Positions 35,118 through 45,036 are shown, counted from the stretch's first letter. The stretch is 64,000 nt of DNA from Streptomyces sp. SAJ15 (GCF_007595705.1 NZ_NISY01000002.1:496001-560000), one strand, 5' to 3'. Notes: generated from the sequence alone by a model not told the origin. Numbers and translations: made by a program.

Positions 35118-37023
35118 CCTAGGGCCGCATCTGCGCGCGGGCGCGCCGCGGCACGGGCTTACGCTGACGCAGTTCGACGCGCTCGCCGCCGGAGGCGGAG
35201 ACGTCGACGTGTTCAAGCGGCTGTGGGAGGCCGAGCGCAGCCACCGCATGCTGCTGTTGGACCTCCTCATGGACATGCAGGCCGAGCGGCTGGAGGTGGC
35301 CGGTCCGCTCCCTGAGGCGGAGCGCGCCTGGGAGCTGCTGGTCGCCGCGGAGCGACGCGACCGCGTCGAGGTCGAGAGGGTCCTCCTGCTGCCCGAGACG
35401 GGTTTGTGGCTGATGGACGTGCTGCGCCGGTTAAGGGACCCGCGGCACCGTGCTGATGGCGCGGCGCCGCTCTGGGTCGAGACAGGGCATCTCCACGCGC
35501 TGGCGGCAGCGGCGGCGATACGCGCCGGACTGGACTTCTCGCTGCCCGTACCCGCACGATCCGGCGCGGTCTGGCTGCCGTCGGTCGGTCGGGCGCTCCT
35601 TCCCGACCAGCCCGTCTGGAGCGTGGCCCAGGTCGAGTTCGGCTCGGGGCGGCTGTCGCTGCGCGGCGCCGTCGGGCCGCCGATGAGGGTACCCCTGCCG
35701 TCGGAGCGGGCCTCGACGGGCTGGCAGCCGCCTCGACGCCTCGACCTGGACCCGCGGGGGGAGTCTCGGCCCGTGGTGCTGGACGACCTGGGGCACCACC
35801 ACATCATGCCGACACCGCCGGAGGCCCTGACCGACGCCTCGGCGGAGTGCTGGGAGACCCGCCTGCGGGCGGCCTGGGCCCTGCTGCGGGAGGCGGACCC
35901 CCAGTCCGCGGTCGACATCGCCGGGTTTCTCCGCTCCATCGAGCCGCTTCCCGCCAGGGACGCGCACCGCTCGACGAGCGCGACCTCCGGCGACGGAGTC
36001 GGCAGACTCGCCGCGAACGAGCAGCGGAGTGGCACCCAACTCGCCTCGGTGCTCACCCATGAGGTCCAGCACAGCAAGCTCAGTGCCCTGATGCACATGT
36101 ACGCGCTGTGCGACTCCGACGACGCGTCACTCCTCTACGCCCCGTGGCGCAACGATCCCCGGCCGCTGCGGGGGGTTCTGCAGGGTGTGTACGCCTTCAC
36201 GGCGGTGGCACGGTTCTGGAGGGGATACTGCGGGCGCTACTCGGCCGAGGGCGGTCACCACCTCGACCCGGCCCGGTTCGAGTACGGACTGCGCAGGCTC
36301 CAGCTGCTGCGCGCCCTTCCCGCTCTCCGGTCCGAGCCCGCACTCACCCGGCTGGGGGTGCGACTGGTGGACCGGTTGACCGAGACGGTCACGCGATGGC
36401 GGGACGAACCGCTGCCGCGTCGAGTCCTCGTCAGGGCCAGGGCCGCCGCCGACGACCATGCGATGGGCTGGCGGCTGCACCATCTGGAGCCGGCCGGCGA
36501 ACTGACGACGTGCCTGGCCGATGCCTGGCTGACGAACCCGAGCCGGCCGCCTGATCGCCTGCCGCGCGGCGAGCCGCGCCTGCGGGCGGACCCGCAGGTG
36601 CCCGACCTCGACGTCCGGGCGGTGCTCTTTCGCAGATCGCTGGCGGACGCGCGGGCCCTGGAGCGGGACGGGGCCGCGGAGTCGGACGCGGATGTTCTGC
36701 CACCGGGGGCACGGACGGCCGACGTCCGGCTCGCCCTGGGCGACACCTTGGGCGCCCGGCGCCGCTACGAAGCCGAGATCAGCCGCGCGCTGGAGTGCGG
36801 GGAGACCCCGCCGCGGGACGCGTGGCGTGCGACCGTGGGTGCGTGGGCCGGGCTCGGGCTGGTCGCCGGCGCCGAGGGGAGCTGGTACGCGGCCCACGCG
36901 CTCCGCGAGAGGCCGGAACTGGTGGCGGCGGTCCACCGCGCCGTGTCGCTGCGGAACGGAGCCCCGTCGCCGCTGTCCCTGGCCGACTGGCTGGGCAGGG
37001 CCCTGGCGGCTCCGTCCGGCTGA
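35104..37023 (+). CDS. HExxH-motif peptide beta-hydroxylase family protein (TIGR04267-like)
   Basis: 639 aa if it begins at the GTG at 35104; another GTG at 35086 has GGAG at 11 bp and adds six residues. The N-terminus LTLTQFDALAAGGGDVDVFK followed by RLWEAERSHRMLLLDLLMD is the family signature. The metal motif is HEVQH at about 319-323 (SVLTHEVQHSKLSALMHM). Members are now regarded as alpha-ketoglutarate-dependent peptide beta-hydroxylases that act with FxSxx-type RiPP systems (family knowledge). It overlaps the small peptide gene, its presumed substrate. A TTA codon at 35431-35433 implies bldA dependence. It ends 45 bp from the convergent FxsT-like gene. Confidence 0.82.
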   Translation: MKARDLGPHLRAGAPRHGLTLTQFDALAAGGGDVDVFKRLWEAERSHRMLLLDLLMDMQAERLEVAGPLPEAERAWELLVAAERRDRVEVERVLLLPETGLWLMDVLRRLRDPRHRADGAAPLWVETGHLHALAAAAAIRAGLDFSLPVPARSGAVWLPSVGRALLPDQPVWSVAQVEFGSGRLSLRGAVGPPMRVPLPSERASTGWQPPRRLDLDPRGESRPVVLDDLGHHHIMPTPPEALTDASAECWETRLRAAWALLREADPQSAVDIAGFLRSIEPLPARDAHRSTSATSGDGVGRLAANEQRSGTQLASVLTHEVQHSKLSALMHMYALCDSDDASLLYAPWRNDPRPLRGVLQGVYAFTAVARFWRGYCGRYSAEGGHHLDPARFEYGLRRLQLLRALPALRSEPALTRLGVRLVDRLTETVTRWRDEPLPRRVLVRARAAADDHAMGWRLHHLEPAGELTTCLADAWLTNPSRPPDRLPRGEPRLRADPQVPDLDVRAVLFRRSLADARALERDGAAESDADVLPPGARTADVRLALGDTLGARRRYEAEISRALECGETPPRDAWRATVGAWAGLGLVAGAEGSWYAAHALRERPELVAAVHRAVSLRNGAPSPLSLADWLGRALAAPSG

Positions 37024-37068
37024 CAGACGGAGCCGGGCCGTCCCGCGGCCCCGTCGGCGACCGGAGGA

Positions 37069-40000
37069 CTACAACGGCATGGGATCGACGTCGCAATTGG
37101 CGCGGCGCCACGCCACGGCGTCGCTCCAAGCCGGATGCTGGGTACCGAGGGTGCCGGCCAGCCCTTCGACGACCTCCGTGTGCAGGGCCTCCGCCTCGTC
37201 GATCCTGCCCAACGCCCTGAGGTCCTGGGCGAGGTTGCTCTTCAGGGCCAGCGCCGAGGGGTGGGTGTCGTCGAAGACGGCGACGGTGGCCTCCAGGGTC
37301 TCCCGGTCCATCACGCACGCCTGTGTCACCTCGCCCTGCGCGAACAGGTCGCTGGCGAGATTGGTCAGGCACACCAGCGTGTTGGGGTGGCGATCCCCGA
37401 GGTGGGCCCGACTGCGTTCCAGGGCCGACTCGTTGAGCTTGCGTGCCGTGTCCACCTTGTTCAGCAGGCGGTAGGTGATGGCGAGGTTCACGTCGGCGGC
37501 GCTCGTGTGCGGGTGATCCGGGCCGAGGACCTGGGCGTAGAGATCCCTGGTCTGCTCGCCCAGCCGGAGCGAGTCGCTGAGGTCGCCCATCTGCCGCAGA
37601 TCCAGTGAGAGGCTGAGTGCGGCCGCCAGCACCTCGGGGTGGCGGGTTCCGTACCGGTCGGTGAGCGCCTTGCGTACATGGCTGGTGAGTTCGGTGGCCC
37701 GCTCGTGCTGTCCGGCCTTGCGCAGCGAGACGCCGAGCCGGGTCAGCGCCCTCATGGTGTGCGGGCTGTTCTCCCCGTACCCGCCGCGGTACTTCTCCAC
37801 GATCGACTCGAAGAGCTGCGCCGCCACCGCGTACTCGCCGAGCTCCCGTCGGTCGAGCGCCACGCTCATCTCGGTGAGCAGGCTGCTCAGCGCCTCCTGC
37901 CCGTACACCTGCGACTTGCGCTGCCACGTCTGCTGGTCGAGCTCCAGCGCACCGCGGAGGTCGCCGTTGAGCCGCAGGCACAGACCGAGGTTGTGGGCGT
38001 GCAGCAGGGTCTCGGGGTCGTCGTCCCCGTAGGCCCGCATGGCTCGGTCGTAGACCTCCCGGTCCAGGACCAGCGCCTGCGCGAACTCGCCTCGGGCGCG
38101 CAGGTCGATGGCCACCTGGCCCTTCGCTCGGAGCAGCTCCTCCTCGGCGCCGCTGTCGGCGTCGGCCTGCTGCTCCAGCTCCGCCAGCATGCGCTGGTTG
38201 AGGTCCGCCGCCTCCTGGTAGCGGCCCATCGTCCACAGGACGAAGCGCAGATGCCGGCCCAGCGTCAGCGTCTGCCGGTCGCCCTCGCCGTACAGCTCCA
38301 CCCACAGGTCGTAGACGCGCTGGCCGAACTCGCGGGCCCCCTCGTGATCGCCCCAGAAGAAGAGGTACTCGACGATCGAGCAGACACTCTGCCGGACGGT
38401 CCGCGAGTCCGACCGCATCGCGTCGGAGACGAGGATGTGCGGGTAGAGCTCACCGAACCGCGGCCAGTGGTCCGAGTCCTGCGCGTCCCGCGGGGTGTTG
38501 GCCGCCAGCAGCAGATGGGCCCCGTGCCGCATCCGCTGCCGCTGCTCGTCGGTCATGCGGGCGATGAGCACGGCCTGCACCAGACGGTGCATCTGGATGG
38601 AGTTCGTCCGGTGGTCGATCTTGGCGAGGGAGTAGCGGTTGATCTCCCGGATGGCGCGGCCCAGGCGTAGCGGGTCGGTGAGCGCGCGGTCCAGGTCCGG
38701 GGCGATCGGCTCGACGGCCGCTCCGGAGAAGAGCGAACGGGCGATCGGCTCCGGCGCGAAGTAGGAGCAGACCTGGAGGAGCTGCAGCGCGGCCGCGTTC
38801 TTCCGCTCCAGGTGGTCCAGGGAGACGTTCCACGCGGTGGCCACCGTCTCCTCGTAGTGCGTCGGCGGCGACACGGTCATCAGCTCCGCCCGCTTCTCCT
38901 CGAACAGCCGCAGATACTCCGAGGCCGGCATCCCGGTCTCGGCACGCCAGGCGGAGGCCTGCTCGACGGCGAGCGGGAGGTCGCCGAGGATCTCGGCCAG
39001 CTGGTCGGCCTCCTCCTCGGGTAGGTCCGGGTTCCGGCGCTGGAGCAGATGGATGCTCTCCGACCGCTCGAAGACGTCGACTTCCAGGGGGTGCGCCAGG
39101 GTCTCCCATTGCGGATTGCGTGAGGTCACGAGAATGGATCCGATCGGGCTGCTGCCGGGACTGGTGGGGAAGTACTCCCGCACCGCCTCCGGGCTCTCGG
39201 CGTTATCAAACACCAGCAGCCAATTGCTGTACGGTACACCGGTCCGCAGGGCTTCGAGTACGGCCGGGACGGCCGTGATGGCCTCGCCGGTGACCGGGAG
39301 ATTCAGCCGTCGTGCGAGTTCGACGAGCGCCTGCGCGATCTGCGTCGGGCGCTCCGCGGGAATCCACCAGACGATGTCGTATTGGGCCGCGTGTCGATAA
39401 ACATATTCCAGGGCCAGTTGGGATTTACCGACGCCGCCCATGCCGTGGAGGGCGTGCGGGAGCACCGCGGTGGGCCCCTCGCTGAGTTCGCGCTCCAATT
39501 GGAGGAGAAGTTCGTCGCGCCCCGTGAAGACGAGGTTCCGAGGTGGCATGTTTCCCCATACGGCAGGCCGCACGCCCGGTGCCCGAAGGTGCGAGACCTG
39601 GCCGGCGCCCGCCGCCGGAGGTGTTGGCGCCGGGGAAACCGTGGTCACTGTCATGCCTCCTAGAGGTGCGCCGATTCCGCCCACACCTCCCCGGGACGAG
39701 GGAATGGGTGCGCCTTCGGAGTCGTTCCGGTTGTCGGGCGTTCCTGGGGGATTCACTGTGCCAGAAACCTCACTGGTAATAGGCGGGACATAGGTGCTAT
39801 TCGCCCGGCCAGCCGAATCAACGGAGTGATGAGGGCGATCCGTGTGAAACGGTCGGTCCAGGGTGGAGGCGAAGCTCTCGATCAAACCTCGGAGTTGGCG
39901 TGCGCGGCGTAGGTGGGAGCCCGAAAGGGCTTGGAGAACGGCGTACTCGACTTCCCTGAAGCGCAGGTTGTCCCGGTTCACCTCGGGCGTCTGCGAGGGG

Positions 40001-41763
40001 GCCCCGCCGTCGAGGTGGGCCAGCAGGTCCCGGGCCGCGCCGCTGTGCGGCGCGAGGATCTCCGCCGCGGTCCGCGAGGCCATCCGGGTCGCCTGCCGGG
40101 TGCTGGACGCGAGGAGCTCCTCGCGGACTCCGGCGTGCAGCGAGAAGGACCGTTCGCCGCTGCCGGGCAGCGGCTCGACGAGACCGCTCATCAGGAATTC
40201 AGCCAGATGGGCCGGGCCCGTCTGGGGCAGGGTGTGACGCTGGACGGAGGAGATGACCGGCAGGTCGAGCTGGACCGCGGCCAGCCGGATGGCCAGGTCG
40301 AACGCCTCGGGCGAGGCCCAGACCCGGAACCGGCTCACCCGTTCGGCCGCGCTCAGCACCCGCGGCGTCCGGTCCGCAGGCGCCGGCTCGGCCGGCTCCG
40401 GGACCGTCCAGGGCCCCGCCAGCACGGCCGCCACCTCGGCCCAGCGCGGCCACCTGCCGGCGACGAAGCGAACCCAGGGGGCGATCCAGTCGCCGGAGAC
40501 CTCCAGGACGGGGATCGGGACGAGATGCCGGAACGCGCTCGCTCCCGGCCGGGCGCCGGAGAGCGCCTCCGGCCGCCAGGTCCGTTCCGGATCCCGGTAC
40601 GGGGCCGGGGGCTCGGCCCCCGCGAACTCCCAGCCGACCCGCCCCTGCGCCGGCCAGGGCCCGGAGGCGGACAGCCGCACCCGCTCGGGGGCGATCCCGG
40701 TGCGCTGCCACAGCCGTTGCGGAAGGGTGTGCAGCACGGCCACCGGCTGGTGCCGCGACCAGGCGGCCAGCACGCTCTGCACCGCGCCCGTGCGCCAGCC
40801 GGGCGCCAGCCCGTCGGAGAGCACCAGCACGATGCGCCGCCCGGACGGATCCACCAGGCTCTGCCACGGCTGCGCCCGCCCCGCCCGGCCGGGCCCGCGC
40901 AGCACCAGCCCCGCCGGGGTGGAGCCGGAGGCGTCCAGCGACCGCAGCTCGACGTCGCGGAGGCCCCCGTAGCGCCGCAGCGCCCCGGCGAGCCGCCGCG
41001 CGGTGCCGCGCCAGAGGCCCAGCGCGGCGGTGTCCACCAGCAGGACGGCGCTCCAGAACGGCTCCAGGCCCGGCCGCAGCAGCGGCGGTAGGTGCGGGGC
41101 CTGCGCCAGCCGCTCGGCCGTGCCCTCCTCGTCCACCCGCAGCTCCCGCGCCGAGCGGACCCGCCGGCGCAGCGGGCGTAACGCCCGGCCGAGCGCGGCC
41201 GCTTCCGCGCCGGGCGGCACGGCGGGCCCCGGGCGCCGCCGCAGCGGCGCGGGGCCGTCGGCGGGGTCCCCGGCGCCCAGCGCGGCGCCCGGCCCCGAGG
41301 CGGCAAGCGCTTGTTCCCGCGCAGCCCGACCGGCGGGCGGGGGCGCGGCACCGCCCGGGGCCGGGCCGTCGTCGACCGCGGCGGCGTCCGGCGGGGCCCC
41401 GGACGGGTCCGCGGCCGGCTCGCCCGGCGCCCGGTCCGCCGCCGCGGTGTCCGTGCCGACCTCACCGCCGTCGGCGTCCGCGTCGGGCGGCGGCGCCCCG
41501 GTGTCGTGTTCCTCAGCCGCCGGGGGCCCGGCGTCGTCCGCCGGGGCGTCGCCCGGGGGCGGCGCGGGACGGGGCGGCCGGCCGTAGTCGGCCAGCCGGG
41601 GGTGGTGCACGGCGAGCCACAGTGCCTCGGCCACCTCGTGGGGGTGCAGGTCGGACACCGTCAGGCGTTCGTGGGCGCCGGTGGTGGCGGGCTCCTCCAC
41701 CCGCCGCCCCGCCTGTGGACCTCCCGGCGCCGACGGCAGATCAAGCACGCTGATCCGCCTCAT
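37069..41763 (-). CDS. fxsT: SAV_2336-type / NB-ARC / TPR protein (FxsT-like)
   Basis: 1564 aa signalling ATPase. Residues about 1-560 are a SAV_2336-type N-terminal domain, interrupted by a Pro/Ala-rich spacer (about 60-150). It contains FWSAVLLVDTAALGLWRGTA and IVLVLSDGLAPGWRTGAVQS. A disordered linker (about 640-735) leads to an NB-ARC STAND NTPase: P-loop GMGGVGKSQLALEYV (about 770), WLLVFDNAES (Walker B-like) and IQMHRLVQAV (MHD-like). From about 1080 to the end are tetratricopeptide repeats with the ALxLDRxxYDRAMRAYGDDD pattern. This matches the FxSxx-COOH system TPR protein. TTA codon at 41179-41181. It overlaps the MoxR gene by 23 bp. Confidence 0.85.
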   Translation of the reverse strand: MRRISVLDLPSAPGGPQAGRRVEEPATTGAHERLTVSDLHPHEVAEALWLAVHHPRLADYGRPPRPAPPPGDAPADDAGPPAAEEHDTGAPPPDADADGGEVGTDTAAADRAPGEPAADPSGAPPDAAAVDDGPAPGGAAPPPAGRAAREQALAASGPGAALGAGDPADGPAPLRRRPGPAVPPGAEAAALGRALRPLRRRVRSARELRVDEEGTAERLAQAPHLPPLLRPGLEPFWSAVLLVDTAALGLWRGTARRLAGALRRYGGLRDVELRSLDASGSTPAGLVLRGPGRAGRAQPWQSLVDPSGRRIVLVLSDGLAPGWRTGAVQSVLAAWSRHQPVAVLHTLPQRLWQRTGIAPERVRLSASGPWPAQGRVGWEFAGAEPPAPYRDPERTWRPEALSGARPGASAFRHLVPIPVLEVSGDWIAPWVRFVAGRWPRWAEVAAVLAGPWTVPEPAEPAPADRTPRVLSAAERVSRFRVWASPEAFDLAIRLAAVQLDLPVISSVQRHTLPQTGPAHLAEFLMSGLVEPLPGSGERSFSLHAGVREELLASSTRQATRMASRTAAEILAPHSGAARDLLAHLDGGAPSQTPEVNRDNLRFREVEYAVLQALSGSHLRRARQLRGLIESFASTLDRPFHTDRPHHSVDSAGRANSTYVPPITSEVSGTVNPPGTPDNRNDSEGAPIPSSRGGVGGIGAPLGGMTVTTVSPAPTPPAAGAGQVSHLRAPGVRPAVWGNMPPRNLVFTGRDELLLQLERELSEGPTAVLPHALHGMGGVGKSQLALEYVYRHAAQYDIVWWIPAERPTQIAQALVELARRLNLPVTGEAITAVPAVLEALRTGVPYSNWLLVFDNAESPEAVREYFPTSPGSSPIGSILVTSRNPQWETLAHPLEVDVFERSESIHLLQRRNPDLPEEEADQLAEILGDLPLAVEQASAWRAETGMPASEYLRLFEEKRAELMTVSPPTHYEETVATAWNVSLDHLERKNAAALQLLQVCSYFAPEPIARSLFSGAAVEPIAPDLDRALTDPLRLGRAIREINRYSLAKIDHRTNSIQMHRLVQAVLIARMTDEQRQRMRHGAHLLLAANTPRDAQDSDHWPRFGELYPHILVSDAMRSDSRTVRQSVCSIVEYLFFWGDHEGAREFGQRVYDLWVELYGEGDRQTLTLGRHLRFVLWTMGRYQEAADLNQRMLAELEQQADADSGAEEELLRAKGQVAIDLRARGEFAQALVLDREVYDRAMRAYGDDDPETLLHAHNLGLCLRLNGDLRGALELDQQTWQRKSQVYGQEALSSLLTEMSVALDRRELGEYAVAAQLFESIVEKYRGGYGENSPHTMRALTRLGVSLRKAGQHERATELTSHVRKALTDRYGTRHPEVLAAALSLSLDLRQMGDLSDSLRLGEQTRDLYAQVLGPDHPHTSAADVNLAITYRLLNKVDTARKLNESALERSRAHLGDRHPNTLVCLTNLASDLFAQGEVTQACVMDRETLEATVAVFDDTHPSALALKSNLAQDLRALGRIDEAEALHTEVVEGLAGTLGTQHPAWSDAVAWRRANCDVDPMPL

Positions 41764-42865
41764 CGGTCTCGCCGGTCAACGGGTGCCAGACGGACCGCAG
41801 CACCGCTCGCCACTCGGCGTCGTCCCCCGCGGTGGAGGAGTAGGCGCCGGACGTCGCCAGATGAGCCGCGTTCAGCAGCTGGTCGGCGGCGAGCCCGTGG
41901 GCTTCTTCGCTGCGCATCATGAAGTCGCGGATGAGTTCTCTCGGTATGTCGCCGAGCCGGTCGCCGAAGTGGGCGGCGACCAGCTCCCCCAGCGCCTGCG
42001 GGTCCGGGTCCGGAACATCCAAGCGCAGACAGCGTCGGAGGAACGCCTCCGGGAACTCGCGCTCGCCGTTGGAGGTCATGACGACGATGGGGAAAGTCCG
42101 AGTTCGGACGTGCCCCTCCACGATCGGGGCGGTCCGCCCGGGATCCGCCGTATGGACGACGACCGTCGGCGACTGGCGCTTCACCCGCACGAGCGGCGGC
42201 ACGCTGTACCAGCCGTCCTCGAACAGGGTCAGCAGGTCGTTCGGCAGGTCCACGTCGCCCTTGTCGATCTCGTCGATGAGCAGCACGCGCGGCAGCCGGT
42301 GGGGCAGCAGCGCGGTGCCCAGCGGGCCGAGCTGGATGAAGTCGCCGATGTCCGTGGGCGCGTGGGCGGCCTCCGGTTCCGCGTCCACCGCCGTGCCGGG
42401 GCGCGCCCGCGCCGCGTACCACGCCTGGCCGGCCTGGGCGCGGCCGATCACGTCGTACTCGAAGAGCCCCGACTCCAGCGTCGTGCGGCTGGTCACCGGC
42501 CATTGGAGCACCCGCCCCAGCCGCAGCTCACGGGCGATGCGGTAGGCGAGCGCGGACTTGCCCACCCCGGGACGACCCGAGACGAGAAGCGGCCGGCGGA
42601 GCAGGATCGCCGCGTTGACCAGCCGGACCTCGGCGTCCGGCGGCTGCCGCTCCGCGCCGACCGGACCCAGCCGGCGGTCCGGCTCGTCGTCCTCGGGCGG
42701 CGCGGGCAGACAGGGACCGCCGTTGAAGGTCCGCCAGCGCGGGCCCTCCGGCCAGGTCCGCTCCTCGTAGGGGACATCGGGCAGCACGTCTCCCGTGCCC
42801 CGGTACGGCAGCCCGCCCGCCGCGCCCGGGGTCTCGGTGTCGTGGCCGCTCTCCGACGCGTTCAA
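41741..42865 (-). CDS. MoxR-type AAA+ ATPase
   Basis: 374 aa, start TTG at 42865 with AGGAGGG five bases upstream, overlapping the VMAP stop by 4 bp (TTGA). Walker A is LLVSGRPGVGKSALAYRIAR and Walker B VLLIDEIDKGD. Sensor 1 is FPIVVMTSNGEREFPEAF and the arginine finger region is LRRCLRLDVPDPDPQAL. MoxR ATPases are the nucleotide-powered chaperone component of VMAP/vWA ternary conflict systems (Kaur and colleagues). Here no vWA gene is present; the NB-ARC protein takes its place in the operon. Confidence 0.93.
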   Translation of the reverse strand: MNASESGHDTETPGAAGGLPYRGTGDVLPDVPYEERTWPEGPRWRTFNGGPCLPAPPEDDEPDRRLGPVGAERQPPDAEVRLVNAAILLRRPLLVSGRPGVGKSALAYRIARELRLGRVLQWPVTSRTTLESGLFEYDVIGRAQAGQAWYAARARPGTAVDAEPEAAHAPTDIGDFIQLGPLGTALLPHRLPRVLLIDEIDKGDVDLPNDLLTLFEDGWYSVPPLVRVKRQSPTVVVHTADPGRTAPIVEGHVRTRTFPIVVMTSNGEREFPEAFLRRCLRLDVPDPDPQALGELVAAHFGDRLGDIPRELIRDFMMRSEEAHGLAADQLLNAAHLATSGAYSSTAGDDAEWRAVLRSVWHPLTGETDEADQRA

Positions 42866-44505
42866 TCGAACCCTCCTACGAAGGTCGCGGGAGCACTCGG
42901 TCCGTCAAGGAGGTGCGCTGGGTCGTCCCAGATGATGCTGAGGTTCTTGATGACAGCTGATTCGGGTGAGTCGATGCCACCGGCGGCGGAGTCGCACTTC
43001 CACTCTCGCGCACGAACCGGAAGCTTGGATAGACCCTCATCGGTCACCGTCAGCGCCTCCCTGACGAGGCTTCGGAACTCCGCCGAACCGCTGTCCCGAC
43101 GGTGGTGGATGAGGACCGGGACGCCCAGGTCCAGGCCGAGACCCAGCTCGCGCAGGCCCAGCCCGCCGCGCGGCTGCGGCGGCTCGCTGAGCACCATCCC
43201 GGCGATGTCCTCCTGCTTGCCGATGCGCGCGTCCAACAGCGCCAGATGCTCCTCGGGCCGCCGCCCCTCCGGGTCGCACCAGTGCACCTCGCCGCCCTCC
43301 GGACGGCTCTGCCAGCGGGCCCAGCGCATCCGCCAGGCGTGGTGCAGGCTGCGTCGCTGGACCCGCTCCAGGCTGTGCAGGACGATCTCCGGATACTTGC
43401 TCAACAGCGGGTTGGCGTATCCGAGTCGGGGATTGCGGTCGTACCACTCGACGGGCTCGTTCAGCAGCTCGTTGGGGAGGAAGAAGTCCAGGACGACACC
43501 CTCGGCGCGGGAGCGCCACAGCTCCGACATCGAGGTCAGGACCTGGGCGACGGCGGCCGGGAGCCGGTTGCGGGGGACGGAGTCCGGGGGCTCGCCCCCG
43601 GGCTCCTGGTGGAGCTGCGCGGACTCGACGTACTTCACCCGGGTGGACAGCCGGTAGCGCTGCTCCCGGCGGCCCTGGCGGCGGGTGCCGGAGTCGGCGG
43701 GGGTCAGGTCCGGGGCGACCTTGATGTAGACCCTGATCACCGGCTGGCCGCCGGCGTCGACGGCGGGGTCGCTCGCTCTGGCCGGATCGACGCCTTCGTG
43801 TGGCGCGCCGTCCGCCGCCCCGGTGGACGACCCGGCGCGCTCCGCTCGTCCCGGACCGCGCGGCCGGGAGAGCGCGGCGCGCAGCGCGAGGAGCCCGTTC
43901 GGCCCCTCCCGAAGCCCCCAGGACTCGGCGTGCCGGTCGTTCCAGGCGCGTAACTCCCCGACCACGGAGGCGAGATCGGCGTGGACCGCCAGGTGTTCCA
44001 GCAGCGCCATGCTGGGCGGCAGGCCGTCCGGGGGCGCGTTGCGACAGGCGAGGTGGACGAAGGCGTGCCAGGCGGTGGTGCAGTGCGTCGGCAGCCGGTA
44101 CCGGTCCCCGCACACCTCGGCCACCAGCGCGGGCAGCTCCGGCAGCCCGATGTCGAGCGCCGCCCGCAGCGCCGACCAGCCGTGGTCGCCGTAGAGGTCC
44201 ACCGAGTGCCACTCGTCGACCAGCGGCCGCAGCCGGTGCGAGATGGCGGGGGCGACGAAGTGCGTGACGTCCAACAGCAGTTCGAGCCCGCCCTCGTGCT
44301 CCCCGCAGGCGCGCACCGCCTCGATGTACTCCTGCCGGGGGGTGGGGTAGGGGTCCAGCTCCAGGTCGTCGAAGGCCTCGGACAGCTCGCGGCGCCACTG
44401 ATGGCGCCCGCGGGCGTCGTTCAGTGCGGCTGCCGCTCCCAATACGTCCACCATCTCTCCCAGCACCCGGCGGCGCGCGGAATTCCTTGAGAACCGCTGT
44501 GGCAC
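42862..44505 (-). CDS. VMAP-type protein with N-terminal EAD2
   Basis: 547 aa from the GTG at 44505, with GAGGGGGG upstream; the later in-frame ATG at 44454 has its purine run too close. N-terminus: EAD2 (LGEMVDVLGAAAALNDARGR, TPRQEYIEAVRACGEHEGGL). Middle: a helical VMAP-type segment with WHAFVHLACRNAPPDGLPPS. C-terminus: the VMAP-C fold with RVYIKVAPDLTPADSG, GVVLDFFLPNELLNEPVEWY and YPEIVLHSLERVQRRSLHHA. VMAP is the scaffold of MoxR/vWA ternary systems and recruits EAD-bearing effectors. TTA codon at 43951-43953. First gene of the leftward operon. Confidence 0.82.
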   Translation of the reverse strand: MPQRFSRNSARRRVLGEMVDVLGAAAALNDARGRHQWRRELSEAFDDLELDPYPTPRQEYIEAVRACGEHEGGLELLLDVTHFVAPAISHRLRPLVDEWHSVDLYGDHGWSALRAALDIGLPELPALVAEVCGDRYRLPTHCTTAWHAFVHLACRNAPPDGLPPSMALLEHLAVHADLASVVGELRAWNDRHAESWGLREGPNGLLALRAALSRPRGPGRAERAGSSTGAADGAPHEGVDPARASDPAVDAGGQPVIRVYIKVAPDLTPADSGTRRQGRREQRYRLSTRVKYVESAQLHQEPGGEPPDSVPRNRLPAAVAQVLTSMSELWRSRAEGVVLDFFLPNELLNEPVEWYDRNPRLGYANPLLSKYPEIVLHSLERVQRRSLHHAWRMRWARWQSRPEGGEVHWCDPEGRRPEEHLALLDARIGKQEDIAGMVLSEPPQPRGGLGLRELGLGLDLGVPVLIHHRRDSGSAEFRSLVREALTVTDEGLSKLPVRAREWKCDSAAGGIDSPESAVIKNLSIIWDDPAHLLDGPSAPATFVGGFD

Positions 44506-45036
44506 GTGCGTCCCCCCTCGCACCCGCTTGCAGCTCCCGGCGTGCAACCGCTCCCACGCCGATCCCGGCGAGAGCGTTCAGCGTAGAGGAGAGCACCTCC
44601 GCCGGACACCGTCGAGCGCTTTCCGAAATCCCTCATGCTGCCCTGTCGACGGCGGGTTGGGATAGGGCGCGATCGCCCGGCCAGCGTCGGCACGGCGCAG
44701 CCGACGGCCGCCCGCCGTAGTGGATCACGTCCGCATCGCGGACAGTTGCGCCGGGCGCCGCGTCCCCCGCTCGGTCATCCGGCCGTCAGCCGGTGCGCCG
44801 AACGGCCGGTCGCCGCCTCGGCCATCCGGCGGGGCGCCCCGCCCGCCCGCCCGCGCCCCGTCGCCCGCGCCCGGTGGTCCGCCCGGCTCTTCGCTCCGGC
44901 CGCACCACGCGCGGTCGTCCGCCCGGCCGGAACAGACGAGCTTGAGGGAGGCGCCGGTCCGGCGGGAGGAAGGCCCGTGGAGCGGGGCGCGCGGGCGGTC
45001 CGTCGTCCTCCGGGCGGTCCTCGCGGGTCGGTGGCG
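44506..45036. other. 531-bp intergenic stretch upstream of the VMAP operon
   Basis: No gene seen. It must hold the VMAP-MoxR-FxsT operon promoter in its left part (about 44520-44700) and termination for the leftward aldehyde dehydrogenase on its right. I cannot place a -35/-10 pair with confidence. Confidence 0.4.

Noticed and set aside
37639..41091. Very long open frames on the plus strand across the FxsT-like gene
   Set aside because: They are high-GC mirror frames of the minus-strand gene. Their translations are Arg/Gly/Pro/Val/His-rich without domains, while the minus strand shows NB-ARC and TPR motifs.
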